Shown here: one piece after another, positions 36,175 through 44,704 of the stretch
How positions within the stretch are numbered: the first letter of the stretch is position 1
How the letters are laid out: the number at the start of each line of letters is the position of its first letter
NCBI GenBank assembly: GCA_030431095.1
Contig: JAUIJU010000017.1
Coordinates: forward strand, 1-64,000
Length of the DNA: 64,000 bases
Source: Gammaproteobacteria bacterium
Lineage (GTDB): Bacteria > Pseudomonadota > Gammaproteobacteria > Xanthomonadales > SZUA-36
Direction: 5' to 3'
Position numbers and translations under genes: made by a program
The notes under the pieces: generated by a model
The model's input: the letters and a program-made list of their open reading frames with translations, nothing else
What the model was told of the DNA's origin: nothing
Database searches by the model: none

Positions 36175-36936
36175 TCAGTCCCCGGTACCCGATGTCACCG
36201 CCAGGCGCCACAGCTGTGCGACCACGTCGTACAGGGTGCAGAACGCGTCCAGCGACGTGGCGTCACCCCCCCAGCCCGCCAGCAGGTCGCCCGCGGCGGC
36301 GTCATCCAGGTCGTGGAAACGAATCACCACTGCCAGGTCGAACAGAGGATGCCCAAGGGCCGCGTACTCCCAGTCGAGCAGGCGCGGGGCAGCCTGACCG
36401 ATCACGTTGGCCAGGTGCGCGTCGTGATGACACAGGCACCATGGGGCCGATTCATACAACGGCCCGGCCAGGTGGGTCACCCGACGGGCCAGGTCCGCCG
36501 CCTCGCGCGACCCGGCGGCGCGCGCATACCCGGCCGCGATGGCCGGCAGATCGAATCGTTTGCCACCCACGCACCGCGCCTGGTGAACCCGGCGCAGCAG
36601 GGCGCCGAGTGCCTGCACTTGCTCCGGGCCGCGCACGGACGCATCGGACCAGTCCGCGCCAGGCAGGTAGCCGGTCAGCAGAACGCCGGCGTCCGTCTCG
36701 TGATACAGCGGCTCCGGGCCGAGGCGGGCACGCCAGGCCAGGTGCAGATGACGCCACTCAGCGGCCCGGTCCAAGCCCATGCGGCGCGCCAGTGGGCGAT
36801 CGCGGCGCAGAACCAGTTTCTCGCCGTCACGGTCCAGGAGCCAGGCGTCGGCGACCGGACCGCTGACCAGCCGACGCACCGGTCGTGAACCGGCCAGTGC
36901 CGGCACGCCAGTCAATCCGGCCATGAGATCAGGCAC
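36175..36936 (-). CDS. APH/choline-kinase family phosphotransferase, candidate thiamine kinase
   Basis: The product is 253 residues with the aminoglycoside/choline kinase signature: VLRRDRPLAR near the N-terminus, CHHDAHLANVIG (Brenner motif with catalytic Asp about 172) and the metal-binding LLDWEYAALGHPLFDLA. The E. coli thiamine kinase ThiK belongs to this superfamily. Because the gene is third in a TPP-riboswitch-led set and overlaps the transporter gene by eight bases, thiamine is the most likely substrate (inference). It would trap imported thiamine as thiamine phosphate. The cytoplasmic location fits. An aminoglycoside or choline substrate cannot be excluded on sequence alone. Confidence 0.7.
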   Translation of the reverse strand: MPDLMAGLTGVPALAGSRPVRRLVSGPVADAWLLDRDGEKLVLRRDRPLARRMGLDRAAEWRHLHLAWRARLGPEPLYHETDAGVLLTGYLPGADWSDASVRGPEQVQALGALLRRVHQARCVGGKRFDLPAIAAGYARAAGSREAADLARRVTHLAGPLYESAPWCLCHHDAHLANVIGQAAPRLLDWEYAALGHPLFDLAVVIRFHDLDDAAAGDLLAGWGGDATSLDAFCTLYDVVAQLWRLAVTSGTGD

Positions 36937-37552
36937 GGGCAGTCATGCTTCGTCGCCATTCACGGTAGCCGACCACGACGAGAAACAGGTAGACCACGAA
37001 CAGCACCGCGGTGAGCCACAGGCCCTGACGGGCATACAGCCACGCCGATACCGCGTCGATCACGAACCAGTAATGCCAGTTCTGCAGTACCTTGCGCGCC
37101 ACCATCCAGGTGGTCACCACCGCGCCACAGGCTGCCAGGGCGTCCAGGTAGGGGAACGCCGCGTCGCTGTACTGCGCCAGGACCCAGCCCACGCCCAGGC
37201 CGGGCAGCGCAATCAGCGCCAGCGGCATCGCATGGTCCGCGAGACGCCAGCGGCGGACCGGCAGTTCGCCACCGTCTCCGCCGTGGCGCCAATGCCACCA
37301 GCCGTACACGGCCATGGCCATGTAGAAGACCTGCAACACCGACTGCATGTACAGCCGGGACTGGAACATGAGCACGAGGTAGATCGCCGCGCTCGCCAGC
37401 GCGGCTGGCCAGCAGAGCGCATTCTGGCGAATGGCCAGCAGCAGGTAGGCCACGGCCAGCACGACGGCCAGCGCTTCCCAGGCCGAGAGCGCCTGCAGGG
37501 CGGCGCCGATTTCAGCCAAGGTCAGGGACCTGGTCGATGGCCAGGTCGACAT
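36929..37552 (-). CDS. PnuC-family vitamin transporter, probably thiamine (PnuT-type)
   Basis: About seven membrane helices span the 207 residues, with the PnuC pattern YLDALAACGAVVTTWMVARK, NWHYWFVIDAVSAWLY and a Tyr/Arg-rich C-terminus. PnuC proteins move nicotinamide riboside; PnuT members move thiamine and riboflavin types exist. The TPP riboswitch upstream makes thiamine the best guess (inference). PnuT-type uptake is facilitated diffusion that needs phosphorylation for trapping, which the next gene could provide. The ATG at 37552 overlaps the previous gene by 41 bases; a TTG at 37519 would overlap by only eight bases and gives a more typical PnuC N-terminus, so the start is uncertain. 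Confidence 0.8.
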   Translation of the reverse strand: MSTWPSTRSLTLAEIGAALQALSAWEALAVVLAVAYLLLAIRQNALCWPAALASAAIYLVLMFQSRLYMQSVLQVFYMAMAVYGWWHWRHGGDGGELPVRRWRLADHAMPLALIALPGLGVGWVLAQYSDAAFPYLDALAACGAVVTTWMVARKVLQNWHYWFVIDAVSAWLYARQGLWLTAVLFVVYLFLVVVGYREWRRSMTARA

Positions 37553-37793
37553 TCAGCGTCTTGGTCACGAACACCACGCGCTCTTCCCTCGCCAGAACCG
37601 CTTTCATGCAGACGGACAACGCCTGTTGCACGTCCGTGAAACGGCCACGAACCTGGGTACTCATGGCGTTGGTGACCACCTCGACGCCCGGGTGGCCGCG
37701 CAAGGCATGGATGAAGGTGATGATCGGCGGCTCCACGTCGCCGTCGAGCGGGTACATCGAAATTTCGGAGGTAATGATCGGGTCGTCGGACAT
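37512..37793 (-). CDS. Thiamine-binding protein, MTH1187/YkoF-like
   Basis: The ATG at 37793 has GGAG about nine bases upstream; the open frame runs far upstream but through the riboswitch, so the long extension is rejected. The 93-residue product has ISMYPL near residue 11, a HPGVEVVTNAMSTQVRG segment and a C-terminal AREERVVFVTKTLNVDL. This fits the ferredoxin-like MTH1187/YqgV family, which binds thiamine or its pyrimidine moiety (known for family members). It is the first gene after the TPP riboswitch. It may act as a soluble thiamine buffer or donor; the exact role is not established. Confidence 0.82.
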   Translation of the reverse strand: MSDDPIITSEISMYPLDGDVEPPIITFIHALRGHPGVEVVTNAMSTQVRGRFTDVQQALSVCMKAVLAREERVVFVTKTLNVDLAIDQVPDLG

Positions 37794-37847
37794 GGCCGTG
37801 CTCCAGCGTCTGGGCCAGGCCAGTTCGGGCGGGGAAGGCGAAGACCT

Positions 37848-37931
37848 GTTCCCTGCGCCGGCATGACCCGGATCAGGTTCGAAGGGTTTCCCGCAACGGG
37901 ATCTCAGGCGCCGGGCGCCACCCCCAAGGGT
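37848..37931 (-). ncRNA. TPP riboswitch (THI element)
   Basis: The minus strand carries the conserved aptamer: GGGGGTGGC, a short P3 hairpin, CTGAGAT (plus 37902-37907 is its complement TCTCAG), a variable hairpin, ACCCTTCGAACCTGATC (plus 37871-37880) and CCGGGTCATGCCGGCGCAGGGAA. This is the thiamine-pyrophosphate riboswitch consensus. It lies about 55 bases upstream of the thiamine-binding protein gene. No T-tract terminator follows, so control is probably at translation initiation (inference). High TPP should repress the three downstream genes. Confidence 0.93.
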
Positions 37932-37937
37932 GGCGCG

Positions 37938-37946
37938 AGTATACCA
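37938..37946 (-). promoter_or_regulatory. Extended -10 promoter for the thiamine operon
   Basis: The minus strand reads TGGTATACT (37946-37938), an extended -10 with a hexamer one base from consensus. The predicted start site, near 37931, coincides with the 5' edge of the riboswitch. No good -35 is seen. Confidence 0.5.
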
Positions 37947-37972
37947 GCCGCCGCATTCGGGGTACGCCATGA

Positions 37973-37984
37973 CGTACACTTTGC
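37973..37984 (+). promoter_or_regulatory. Possible patatin promoter box
   Basis: CGTACACTTTGC, with TACACT (37975-37980) as a candidate -10, lies 26 bases before the ATG and matches the first sulfatase promoter exactly over 12 bases. No convincing -35 was found. Confidence 0.3.
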
Positions 37985-38009
37985 CGAACCGACCCGGAAT
38001 CCGTGCACC

Positions 38010-40265
38010 ATGTCGACCCTGCTCCGTGCCGCGCACCCTCGCCTGATCGCGTTTGCCGTGCTGCTCCTGGCTGCGACCGGCCTTACGCCGGGCGCCCGGG
38101 CGGCAAGCTGCCATGCCGAACCTCCCGCAGGCCACCCGGTGGTGGGTCTCGCGCTGGGCGGCGGCGGCGCCCGGGGTTTCGCCCACGTGGGCGTGCTGAA
38201 GTACCTGGAAGAACAGCGCATTCCCTACTACCGGATCGCGGGCACGAGCATGGGTTCCATCGTCGGCGGTTTTGCCGCTGCCGGCATGACCTCGGTGGAG
38301 ATCACCGATCTGGTCGAGCGCACGGACTGGACCGACGTATTTTCCGATACCACCGCGCGCCAGGACCTGCCCCAGCGGCGCAAGCAGGACGACCTGGTCG
38401 GTCTGTACGGACCCAAATTCGGCATCGGCAAGGGTGACGCCCTGCTGCCCGCGGGGGTGGTTGCGGGGCAGAAGATCCTGGTGCTGTTCGAAGGTGTCGC
38501 CGCGCTGCGCACACAATCCCACGATTTCGACCAGCTGCCTGTTCCCTACCGGGCCATCGCCACGGACATCATCAGCGGGGAGCTGGTCATCATGAACGAC
38601 CTGCCCCTGGCCCTGGCCATGCGCGCCAGCATGTCCGTACCCGGCGCTTTCGACCCCGTCCGGGTCGGGGACCGGCTGCTGGTCGATGGCGGGCTGGTGC
38701 GCAACCTTCCGCTGGACGTCGTACGTGAACTCGGCGCCGACGTGGTGGTTGCCGTTGACGTGGGCACGCCCCTGCGGACCGCGGACGACATCGGCAACGT
38801 TCTGACCATCATGGACCAGATGACCGGACTGGCGATCGCGGCCAACTCGGCCGCGCAGATCGCGACCCTCGGCGAGCGTGACGTGCTGATCCGACCGGAC
38901 CTGGGCAACGACATTACCTCGTCCAGTTTCGAGCAATTCGAGGAGGCCTTCATCCTGGGTTACGAGGCCGCCCGGGAAAAGGCGGCCAAACTGGCGCCCC
39001 TGTCGTTGCCGGAGGACGAGTACGTACGCTGGCGCGCGTCCCTGGACGCCTGTGTGTCCGGCGCCCCCGTGTTGCATTTCGTGCGACTGAACAACCAGTC
39101 GCGGTTCTCCGACGCTGTGATCCGGGAAATGATCCATTTCGAACCCGGCCAGCCCCTGGACACGGATCGACTCGACCGTGACATGCGACAGATCCACGGA
39201 CTGGGTTTCGTCCGCGTGGCCAGTTACAACGTCGTCGAGGAAGACGGCCGCCAGGGCCTGGAGGTGCTCGTGCTGCAGGACGAGCGGGGAACCGATTTCA
39301 TCGAGACCGGGTTGTCCATCGCCGCCAGCGGCCGAGGCGCCGTGATCAACCTGCAGGCGGGTTACCTGAAAACCGACCTGGACGAGCGCGGTTCCGAGTT
39401 CCGGGCCGTGGTGCAGTTCGGCGACGACCAGGGCATTCTGACCGACGTTTTCAAGTACCTCGATGACTCGCGGAACTGGAACCTGAACCCCTACGCGGCC
39501 ATTTCGCGTCGCAACCAGCTGGTCTACGACGACCCCGGACGCGCCATCGGCAGCGTGCGCATCAGTGAGGTTGGCGGCGGTGTGCGCATTGGGCGCGAGT
39601 TCGGCCGCTACGCGATGCTGGCCGTCGGCCTGCGCGCCTCCTCGGGCGAAGTGGAGGTGGACATCGGCAACCCGGAGTCACGCCTCGAATTCGATGGCGG
39701 AGAGTTGACCGTCAACGCCACCTGGGACCGCCTGGACGACCTTTACCTGCCTACCCGAGGCGCCCGGGTGCGCCTGGATTACTACGAATCGGCCGACTGG
39801 CTGGGCGCCGACGAAGACTATTCCCAGTTGCTGTTCTCAGCGGTGGCCAGTAAAACCTGGGGCGCGCACAACCTGCTGCTGACCGGCCGCTACAACGTCA
39901 CCCTGGATGGAGCGACGCCGGTCTACGCCCTGTTCACCGGGGGAGGCTTCCTGAACATGTCCGGATTCGAACCCAACGAACTGGTCGGACAGAACTACGG
40001 CATGGTCGGCGCGGGCTACCGCTACCGGGTGCTCGACGAAGGCTTTTTGCCCGGCTATGTGGGGGGCACGGTGGAGTACGGCAACGCCACGGAATTGAAA
40101 GAGGACCTGTTCAGCGACGGCACGCTCAACGGCAGCCTGTACTTCGCCTATGACACGCCGTTGGGTCCGCTCTACGCGGGCTGGGGCTGGAACGCGGAGC
40201 GGCGCGGCCTGGTGTTCCTGCGCCTGGGCGCGATCATCGGCGCGGAGAGCCTGGGGCGGCGCTAG
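38010..40265 (+). CDS. Patatin-like phospholipase fused to BamA-type barrel (type Vd autotransporter)
   Basis: The ATG at 38010 opens a signal peptide (ending GARA-A); upstream in-frame sequence lies over the riboswitch operon and is rejected. The 751-residue protein has a patatin domain with ALGGGGARGFAHVG (oxyanion loop, about 48-61), GTSMG (Ser 80) and DGGLVRNLP (Asp 226). A POTRA-like segment (about 330-410, SRFSDAVIREMIHFEPGQPL) and a C-terminal Bac_surface_Ag barrel (about 430-751) with GGGFLNMSGF follow. Such PlpD-like proteins export their own lipase domain to the surface. The dyad Ser-Asp is intact, so phospholipase activity is expected. Confidence 0.92.
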   Translation: MSTLLRAAHPRLIAFAVLLLAATGLTPGARAASCHAEPPAGHPVVGLALGGGGARGFAHVGVLKYLEEQRIPYYRIAGTSMGSIVGGFAAAGMTSVEITDLVERTDWTDVFSDTTARQDLPQRRKQDDLVGLYGPKFGIGKGDALLPAGVVAGQKILVLFEGVAALRTQSHDFDQLPVPYRAIATDIISGELVIMNDLPLALAMRASMSVPGAFDPVRVGDRLLVDGGLVRNLPLDVVRELGADVVVAVDVGTPLRTADDIGNVLTIMDQMTGLAIAANSAAQIATLGERDVLIRPDLGNDITSSSFEQFEEAFILGYEAAREKAAKLAPLSLPEDEYVRWRASLDACVSGAPVLHFVRLNNQSRFSDAVIREMIHFEPGQPLDTDRLDRDMRQIHGLGFVRVASYNVVEEDGRQGLEVLVLQDERGTDFIETGLSIAASGRGAVINLQAGYLKTDLDERGSEFRAVVQFGDDQGILTDVFKYLDDSRNWNLNPYAAISRRNQLVYDDPGRAIGSVRISEVGGGVRIGREFGRYAMLAVGLRASSGEVEVDIGNPESRLEFDGGELTVNATWDRLDDLYLPTRGARVRLDYYESADWLGADEDYSQLLFSAVASKTWGAHNLLLTGRYNVTLDGATPVYALFTGGGFLNMSGFEPNELVGQNYGMVGAGYRYRVLDEGFLPGYVGGTVEYGNATELKEDLFSDGTLNGSLYFAYDTPLGPLYAGWGWNAERRGLVFLRLGAIIGAESLGRR

Positions 40266-40274
40266 CGCCCGCCT

Positions 40275-40293
40275 GGCCGGCCGCGATCCGGCC
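40275..40293. terminator. Short hairpin between convergent patatin and pgk genes
   Basis: GGCCGG (40275-40280), seven-base loop, CCGGCC (40288-40293) in the 28-base gap between the two stops. No T-run is present. It could act in both directions. Confidence 0.3.
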
Positions 40294-41475
40294 CTAGTCC
40301 TTCGCCCGTTCCTCGAGCACCGCGATGGCCGGCAGGGTCTTGCCCTCGACGTATTCCAGGAACGCGCCGCCGCCGGTGGAGATGTAGCTGATGCGGTCGG
40401 CGATGTCGAACAGGCCGATGGCGGCCAGCGTGTCGCCGCCGCCGGCGATGGACGTGCAGTTCGAATCGGCCACCGCCTCGGCCACCGCCTGGGTGCCGTG
40501 GCGGAAATTTTCGAACTCGAACACGCCGACAGGACCGTTCCAGATCACCGTGCCGGCGCTCCAGACGATATCGCTGTAGTCGGCCGCCGTCAGCGGCCCG
40601 ATATCCAGGATCATCTCGTCATCGGCCACCTCGTCGAGACGGCGCACCACGGCTTCCTCGGATGCGTCGAAGGCTTTCGCGACCTTCACGTCCTTGGGAA
40701 TCGGAATGTTGCCACCTTTCTCGTGGGCCAGGCGGATCAGACGCTGCGCCTCGGGAATCAGGTCGGGTTCATGCAGCGACTGGCCGACCTCGTGGCCGGT
40801 GGCGGCAATGAAGGTATTGGCGATGCCGCCGCCGACGATCAACTGGTCGCAACGCTCCAGCAGCGCCTCGATCACCGTCAGCTTCGACGAAACCTTGGCG
40901 CCGCCGACGATCGCCAGCAGGGGGCGCTCCGGATCCTCCAGCGTGTCACGCAGGGTCATCACCTCGCGCACCAGCAGCGGACCGGCGCAGGCCACGGGCG
41001 CATATCGGGCCACGCCCTCGGTCGAGGCCTGGGCACGGTGGGCCGTGCCGAATGCGTCCATCACGAACACGTCGCACAGCGCCGCCATCCTGCGGGCCAG
41101 GGCCTCGTCGTTGGCCTTCTCGCCTGGATTGAAACGCACGTTTTCGCACAGCACCACCTCGCCAGGCGACAGGTCGACGCCGTCCAGCCAGTCACGCTCG
41201 AGGCGCACCGGCCGTCCGAGCAGTTCGGCCAGCCGCTCCGCCACGGGCGCCAGCGAGAACTGCTCCTCGAACTGACCTTCCGTCGGACGGCCCAGGTGGG
41301 ACATGAGCAGCACGGAGGTGCCCTCCGTGCCCAGCACCTCGATGATGGACGGCACTGCGGCGCGGATGCGCGTATCGGAGGTGATCACCCCGTCCCTCAC
41401 CGGCACATTCAGGTCCTCGCGCATGAGCACGCGCTTGCCAGCCAGGTCCAGGTCGGTCATGTGCAGGCAGTACAT
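40294..41475 (-). CDS. pgk: Phosphoglycerate kinase
   Basis: The ATG at 41475 is preferred because it gives five residues before [11 protein letters not shown], exactly as in E. coli Pgk; 41460 is the alternative. Neither has a strong ribosome-binding site. The 393-residue protein shows [46 protein letters not shown] and the C-terminal [14 protein letters not shown] nucleotide loop. It makes ATP and 3-phosphoglycerate in glycolysis, or works in reverse in gluconeogenesis. Start is five bases after the gap stop, so it is co-translated in the tkt-gap-pgk set. Confidence 0.97.
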   Translation of the reverse strand: MYCLHMTDLDLAGKRVLMREDLNVPVRDGVITSDTRIRAAVPSIIEVLGTEGTSVLLMSHLGRPTEGQFEEQFSLAPVAERLAELLGRPVRLERDWLDGVDLSPGEVVLCENVRFNPGEKANDEALARRMAALCDVFVMDAFGTAHRAQASTEGVARYAPVACAGPLLVREVMTLRDTLEDPERPLLAIVGGAKVSSKLTVIEALLERCDQLIVGGGIANTFIAATGHEVGQSLHEPDLIPEAQRLIRLAHEKGGNIPIPKDVKVAKAFDASEEAVVRRLDEVADDEMILDIGPLTAADYSDIVWSAGTVIWNGPVGVFEFENFRHGTQAVAEAVADSNCTSIAGGGDTLAAIGLFDIADRISYISTGGGAFLEYVEGKTLPAIAVLEERAKD

Positions 41476-41480
41476 AATCG

Positions 41481-42488
41481 TCAGGCGTTGATGAGGGCAA
41501 GCGTCGTGTCGAGCATCCGGTTGCTGAAGCCCCACTCGTTGTCATACCAGCTCAGCACCTTCACCAGGTTGCCGTCCATGACCCGGGTCAGCCCCGCGTC
41601 GAACACGGACGAATGTGGATCGTGGTTGAAGTCGATCGACACCAGCGGCTTGCTGTTATACCCCAGCACGCCCTTGAGCGGGCCCTCGGCGGCCGCCTTC
41701 ACGATGCGGTTGACCTCTTCCACGCTGGTGTCGCGCGAGGCCAGGAAACTCAGGTCCACCACCGACACGTTGATCGTGGGCACACGCATGGAGAAGCCGT
41801 CGAGCTTGCCGTTGAGTTCCGGCAGCACCAGGCCCACGGCGGCAGCGGCGCCGGTCTTGGTGGGAATCTGGCTCATGGTGGCCGAGCGCGCACGGCGCAG
41901 ATCCTTGTGGAACACGTCGGTCAGCACCTGGTCGTTGGTGTAGGCGTGGATCGTGGTCATCAGGCCTTTCTCGATGCCGATACCATCGTTCAGCACCTTG
42001 GCCAGCGGCGCCAGGCAGTTGGTGGTACACGAGGCGTTGGAGATGACCTCGTCGGTCTCGGAGAGCGTGTCGTGATTGACGCCGTAGACGATGGTGTTGT
42101 CCACGTCCTGGCCGGGCGCCGAAATGATCACCTTCTTGGCGCCCGCGGCCAGGTGCGCGCCGGCGGCTTCCTTGCTGCGGAAGAAGCCGGTGCACTCGTG
42201 CACCACGTCCACGCCGAGGTCGGCCCAGGGCAGCTTCGAAGGATCGCGCTCGGCCAGCACCTCGATGCGGTCGCCGTTGACCACCAGATCGCCGTCACGG
42301 ACGCTCACCTCGCCCGGGAATTTGCCATGGGCCGTGTCGTACTGGGTCAGGTGGGCGTTGGTCTCGGCATCGCCCAGGTCGTTGATGGCGACGATCTTGA
42401 TCTCATCGGTGCGGCCGTACTCGTAGACGGCGCGGAGAATGTTGCGGCCGATGCGGCCATAGCCGTTGATGGCGACTTTAACTGCCAT
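41481..42488 (-). CDS. gap: Type I glyceraldehyde-3-phosphate dehydrogenase
   Basis: This 335-residue protein starts [16 protein letters not shown]. The catalytic motif [12 protein letters not shown] has Cys 154, with the partner His in [11 protein letters not shown]. The INDLGD segment near residue 36 keeps the Asp that favours NAD+. Erythrose-4-phosphate dehydrogenase is a close relative, but the gene's position between tkt and pgk and its motifs favour GAPDH. A GAGGAGCAACACC ribosome-binding region precedes ATG 42488. It begins 16 bases after the tkt stop. Confidence 0.96.
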   Translation of the reverse strand: MAVKVAINGYGRIGRNILRAVYEYGRTDEIKIVAINDLGDAETNAHLTQYDTAHGKFPGEVSVRDGDLVVNGDRIEVLAERDPSKLPWADLGVDVVHECTGFFRSKEAAGAHLAAGAKKVIISAPGQDVDNTIVYGVNHDTLSETDEVISNASCTTNCLAPLAKVLNDGIGIEKGLMTTIHAYTNDQVLTDVFHKDLRRARSATMSQIPTKTGAAAAVGLVLPELNGKLDGFSMRVPTINVSVVDLSFLASRDTSVEEVNRIVKAAAEGPLKGVLGYNSKPLVSIDFNHDPHSSVFDAGLTRVMDGNLVKVLSWYDNEWGFSNRMLDTTLALINA

Positions 42489-42504
42489 GGTGTTGCTCCT
42501 CGTT

Positions 42505-44508
42505 TCAGTCTGAATTCATGGACTCGCGGACCGCCCCGCACACGGCGTCGACGGTCAGCCCAAAATGTTCGTACAGCGCCGGCCCGGGCGCCGATGCGCC
42601 AAATGTGTCGATGCCCAGCACACATCCCCGGTCCCCGACGAATCGGTGCCACCCGGCGGTCACGCCGGCTTCCACGGCGACCCTCGCGGTCAGCCCCGGG
42701 GGCAGCACGTAGTGGCGGTACTCCTCGTCCTGCGCCAGGAAACGGCCCGTGTTGGGCATGGAAACGACGCGCGCGGCGACGCCCTCCTCCTCGAGTCGCT
42801 CGGCGGCTTCCACGGCCAGCTTGACCTCCGAACCCGTGGCGATAATGACCGCGTCCGGCGCCTCGTCGGTTCCACGCAAAATGTAGGCGCCCCGCTCGAT
42901 CTCCGCCACCGTGGCGTCATTGCGCTCCTGTTTCGGCAGACCCTGGCGGGTCAGCACCAGCACGTGTGGCGCCTTGCGCTCTTCCATGGCGACACGCCAG
43001 GCCACGGCGGTCTCCACCGTGTCGCAGGGCCGCCATACGGACAGGTTGGGAATCATGCGCAGACTGGCCACGTGCTCCACCGGCTGGTGGGTCGGGCCGT
43101 CTTCACCCAGGCCGATGGAATCGTGCGTGTACACATGAATGTTGTGGGCCGGGATCAGGGCTGACATGCGCACCGCGTTGCGCGCGTAGTCCGAGAACAC
43201 CAGGAACGTGGCGTTGTACGGCACGAAGCCGCCATGCAGGCCGATGCCGCTGGAAATCGCGGTCATGCCGAACTCGCGCACACCGTAATAGACGTAGTTG
43301 CCCTCGGGCGTGCCGTCCATCACGTCGACGCTGCCTTTCCAGATCGTGTTGTTGGAGCCGGCCAGGTCGGCCGAGCCGCCAACCAGTTCCGGCAGCAGGG
43401 GTCCGAAGGCGTCCAGCGCGATCTCGGATGACTTGCGCGTGGCCACGTCGGCGGCCCCGGCCTGCAAATCGAGCACGATCTCACGCGTGGCGTCCGCCCA
43501 GCCTTCCGGCATGTCACCGCGCATGCGGCGTTCCAGTTCGTCAGCCTCCGCGGGAAAGGCGGCGCGGTAGGTCTCGAACGTGGCCTGCCAGTCCTGCTCG
43601 GCGGCGGCCCCGCGATCGCGCGCATCCCAACCGGCCCGGATGTCGTCCGGCACCTCGAAGGGCGGATGGCTCCAGCCCAGCTGCTCGCGCGCGCCGGCGA
43701 TCTCTTCGTCGCCCAGCGGCGAGCCGTGGGCGGACGCGGTGCCGGCCTTGTTGGGTGCGCCGAAGCCGATGACGGTGCGGCAACACACCAGCGTGGGTTT
43801 GGCGGTCTCGGCCCGCGCCGTGTCGATCGCGCGACGAATCTCTTCCGGGTCGTGGCCGTCCACGTGGCGAATGACCTGCCAACCGTAGGCCTCAAACCGC
43901 GCCGGTGTATCGTCGGTGAACCAGCCCTCGACCCTGCCGTCGATGGAGATGCCGTTGTCGTCCCAGAACGCGATCAGTTTGCCCAGACCCTGGGTGCCGG
44001 CCAGCGAGCAGGCCTCGTGCGAAACGCCCTCCATCAGGCAGCCGTCACCCAGGAACACCCAGGTGTGGTGGTCGACGATGTCGTGGCCGTCGCGGTTGAA
44101 TCGCTGCGCCAGTACCTTTTCCGCCAGCGCCATCCCCACCGCATTGGCCAGGCCTTGCCCCAGTGGCCCCGTGGTGGTCTCCACGCCAGGGGCGTCGCGT
44201 CGCTCCGGGTGGCCCGGCGTCTTGGAATGCAGTTGGCGAAAATTTTTCAGCTCATCCAGGTTCAGGTCATAGCCGGTCAGGTGCAGCAGGGAATACAGCA
44301 GCATGGAGCCATGTCCGTTGGACAGCACGAAGCGGTCCCGGTCCCACCAGTCGGGATTGCCGGGGTTGTGTTTGTGATAGTCGTTCCAGAGAACTTCCGC
44401 GATATCGGCCATGCCCATCGGCATGCCGGGGTGACCGGAATTCGCGCGCTGCACGGCATCCATGGACAGCGCACGAATGGCGTTGGCGAGATCTCTGCGG
44501 GTGGGCAT
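42505..44508 (-). CDS. tkt: Transketolase
   Basis: The length (667 aa) matches transketolase. It moves two-carbon ketol groups in the pentose phosphate or Calvin pathways using TPP. Visible features are [16 protein letters not shown] (residues about 21-36), the TPP motif [13 protein letters not shown] with [16 protein letters not shown], and the C-terminal [20 protein letters not shown] 44508 has AGGGAG ten bases upstream. It leads the minus-strand tkt-gap-pgk set. No Calvin-cycle genes (rbc, prk) are in the window, so carbon fixation is not implied. Confidence 0.97.
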   Translation of the reverse strand: MPTRRDLANAIRALSMDAVQRANSGHPGMPMGMADIAEVLWNDYHKHNPGNPDWWDRDRFVLSNGHGSMLLYSLLHLTGYDLNLDELKNFRQLHSKTPGHPERRDAPGVETTTGPLGQGLANAVGMALAEKVLAQRFNRDGHDIVDHHTWVFLGDGCLMEGVSHEACSLAGTQGLGKLIAFWDDNGISIDGRVEGWFTDDTPARFEAYGWQVIRHVDGHDPEEIRRAIDTARAETAKPTLVCCRTVIGFGAPNKAGTASAHGSPLGDEEIAGAREQLGWSHPPFEVPDDIRAGWDARDRGAAAEQDWQATFETYRAAFPAEADELERRMRGDMPEGWADATREIVLDLQAGAADVATRKSSEIALDAFGPLLPELVGGSADLAGSNNTIWKGSVDVMDGTPEGNYVYYGVREFGMTAISSGIGLHGGFVPYNATFLVFSDYARNAVRMSALIPAHNIHVYTHDSIGLGEDGPTHQPVEHVASLRMIPNLSVWRPCDTVETAVAWRVAMEERKAPHVLVLTRQGLPKQERNDATVAEIERGAYILRGTDEAPDAVIIATGSEVKLAVEAAERLEEEGVAARVVSMPNTGRFLAQDEEYRHYVLPPGLTARVAVEAGVTAGWHRFVGDRGCVLGIDTFGASAPGPALYEHFGLTVDAVCGAVRESMNSD

Positions 44509-44635
44509 GGGGGTGGACTCCCTAGTGGGTTCGGTTGCGCCGGTATCGGACGGAAAAGGGGCTCAATTCTCGCCGCAGCGGCGGGGTGGTTACAAGGGGG
44601 GACCCTGCGCTGTCATGTTTCGGTCATGGTCTGCC

Positions 44636-44658
44636 GCCGGAAGGAGGAACCTTCCGGC
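44636..44658 (-). terminator. Hairpin downstream of agcS
   Basis: GCCGGAAGG (44636-44644), loop AGGAA, CCTTCCGGC (44650-44658): a perfect 9-bp stem 47 bases beyond the agcS stop and upstream of tkt. No T-tract follows on the minus strand. The 196-base gap also should hold the tkt promoter, which I could not identify. Confidence 0.45.
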
Positions 44659-44704
44659 GCCGCCGGATGATGGGAAGCGCGGAGCAACGGTGCGGCTGAA
44701 AACC

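Noticed and set aside
37915-37936. Terminator-like hairpin GCGCCACCC/GGGTGGCGC at the riboswitch
   Set aside because: One arm is aptamer P2 sequence and most of the other lies upstream of the predicted start site, so the pairing is probably not formed in the transcript.
37794-39197. Extension of the thiamine-binding protein gene upstream to about 39197
   Set aside because: The extension runs through the riboswitch and opposite the patatin gene; the GGAG site supports the ATG at 37793.
42505-42825. Calvin-cycle operon suggested by tkt-gap-pgk
   Set aside because: No rbc or prk genes in the window; the set is equally normal for glycolysis and the pentose pathway.
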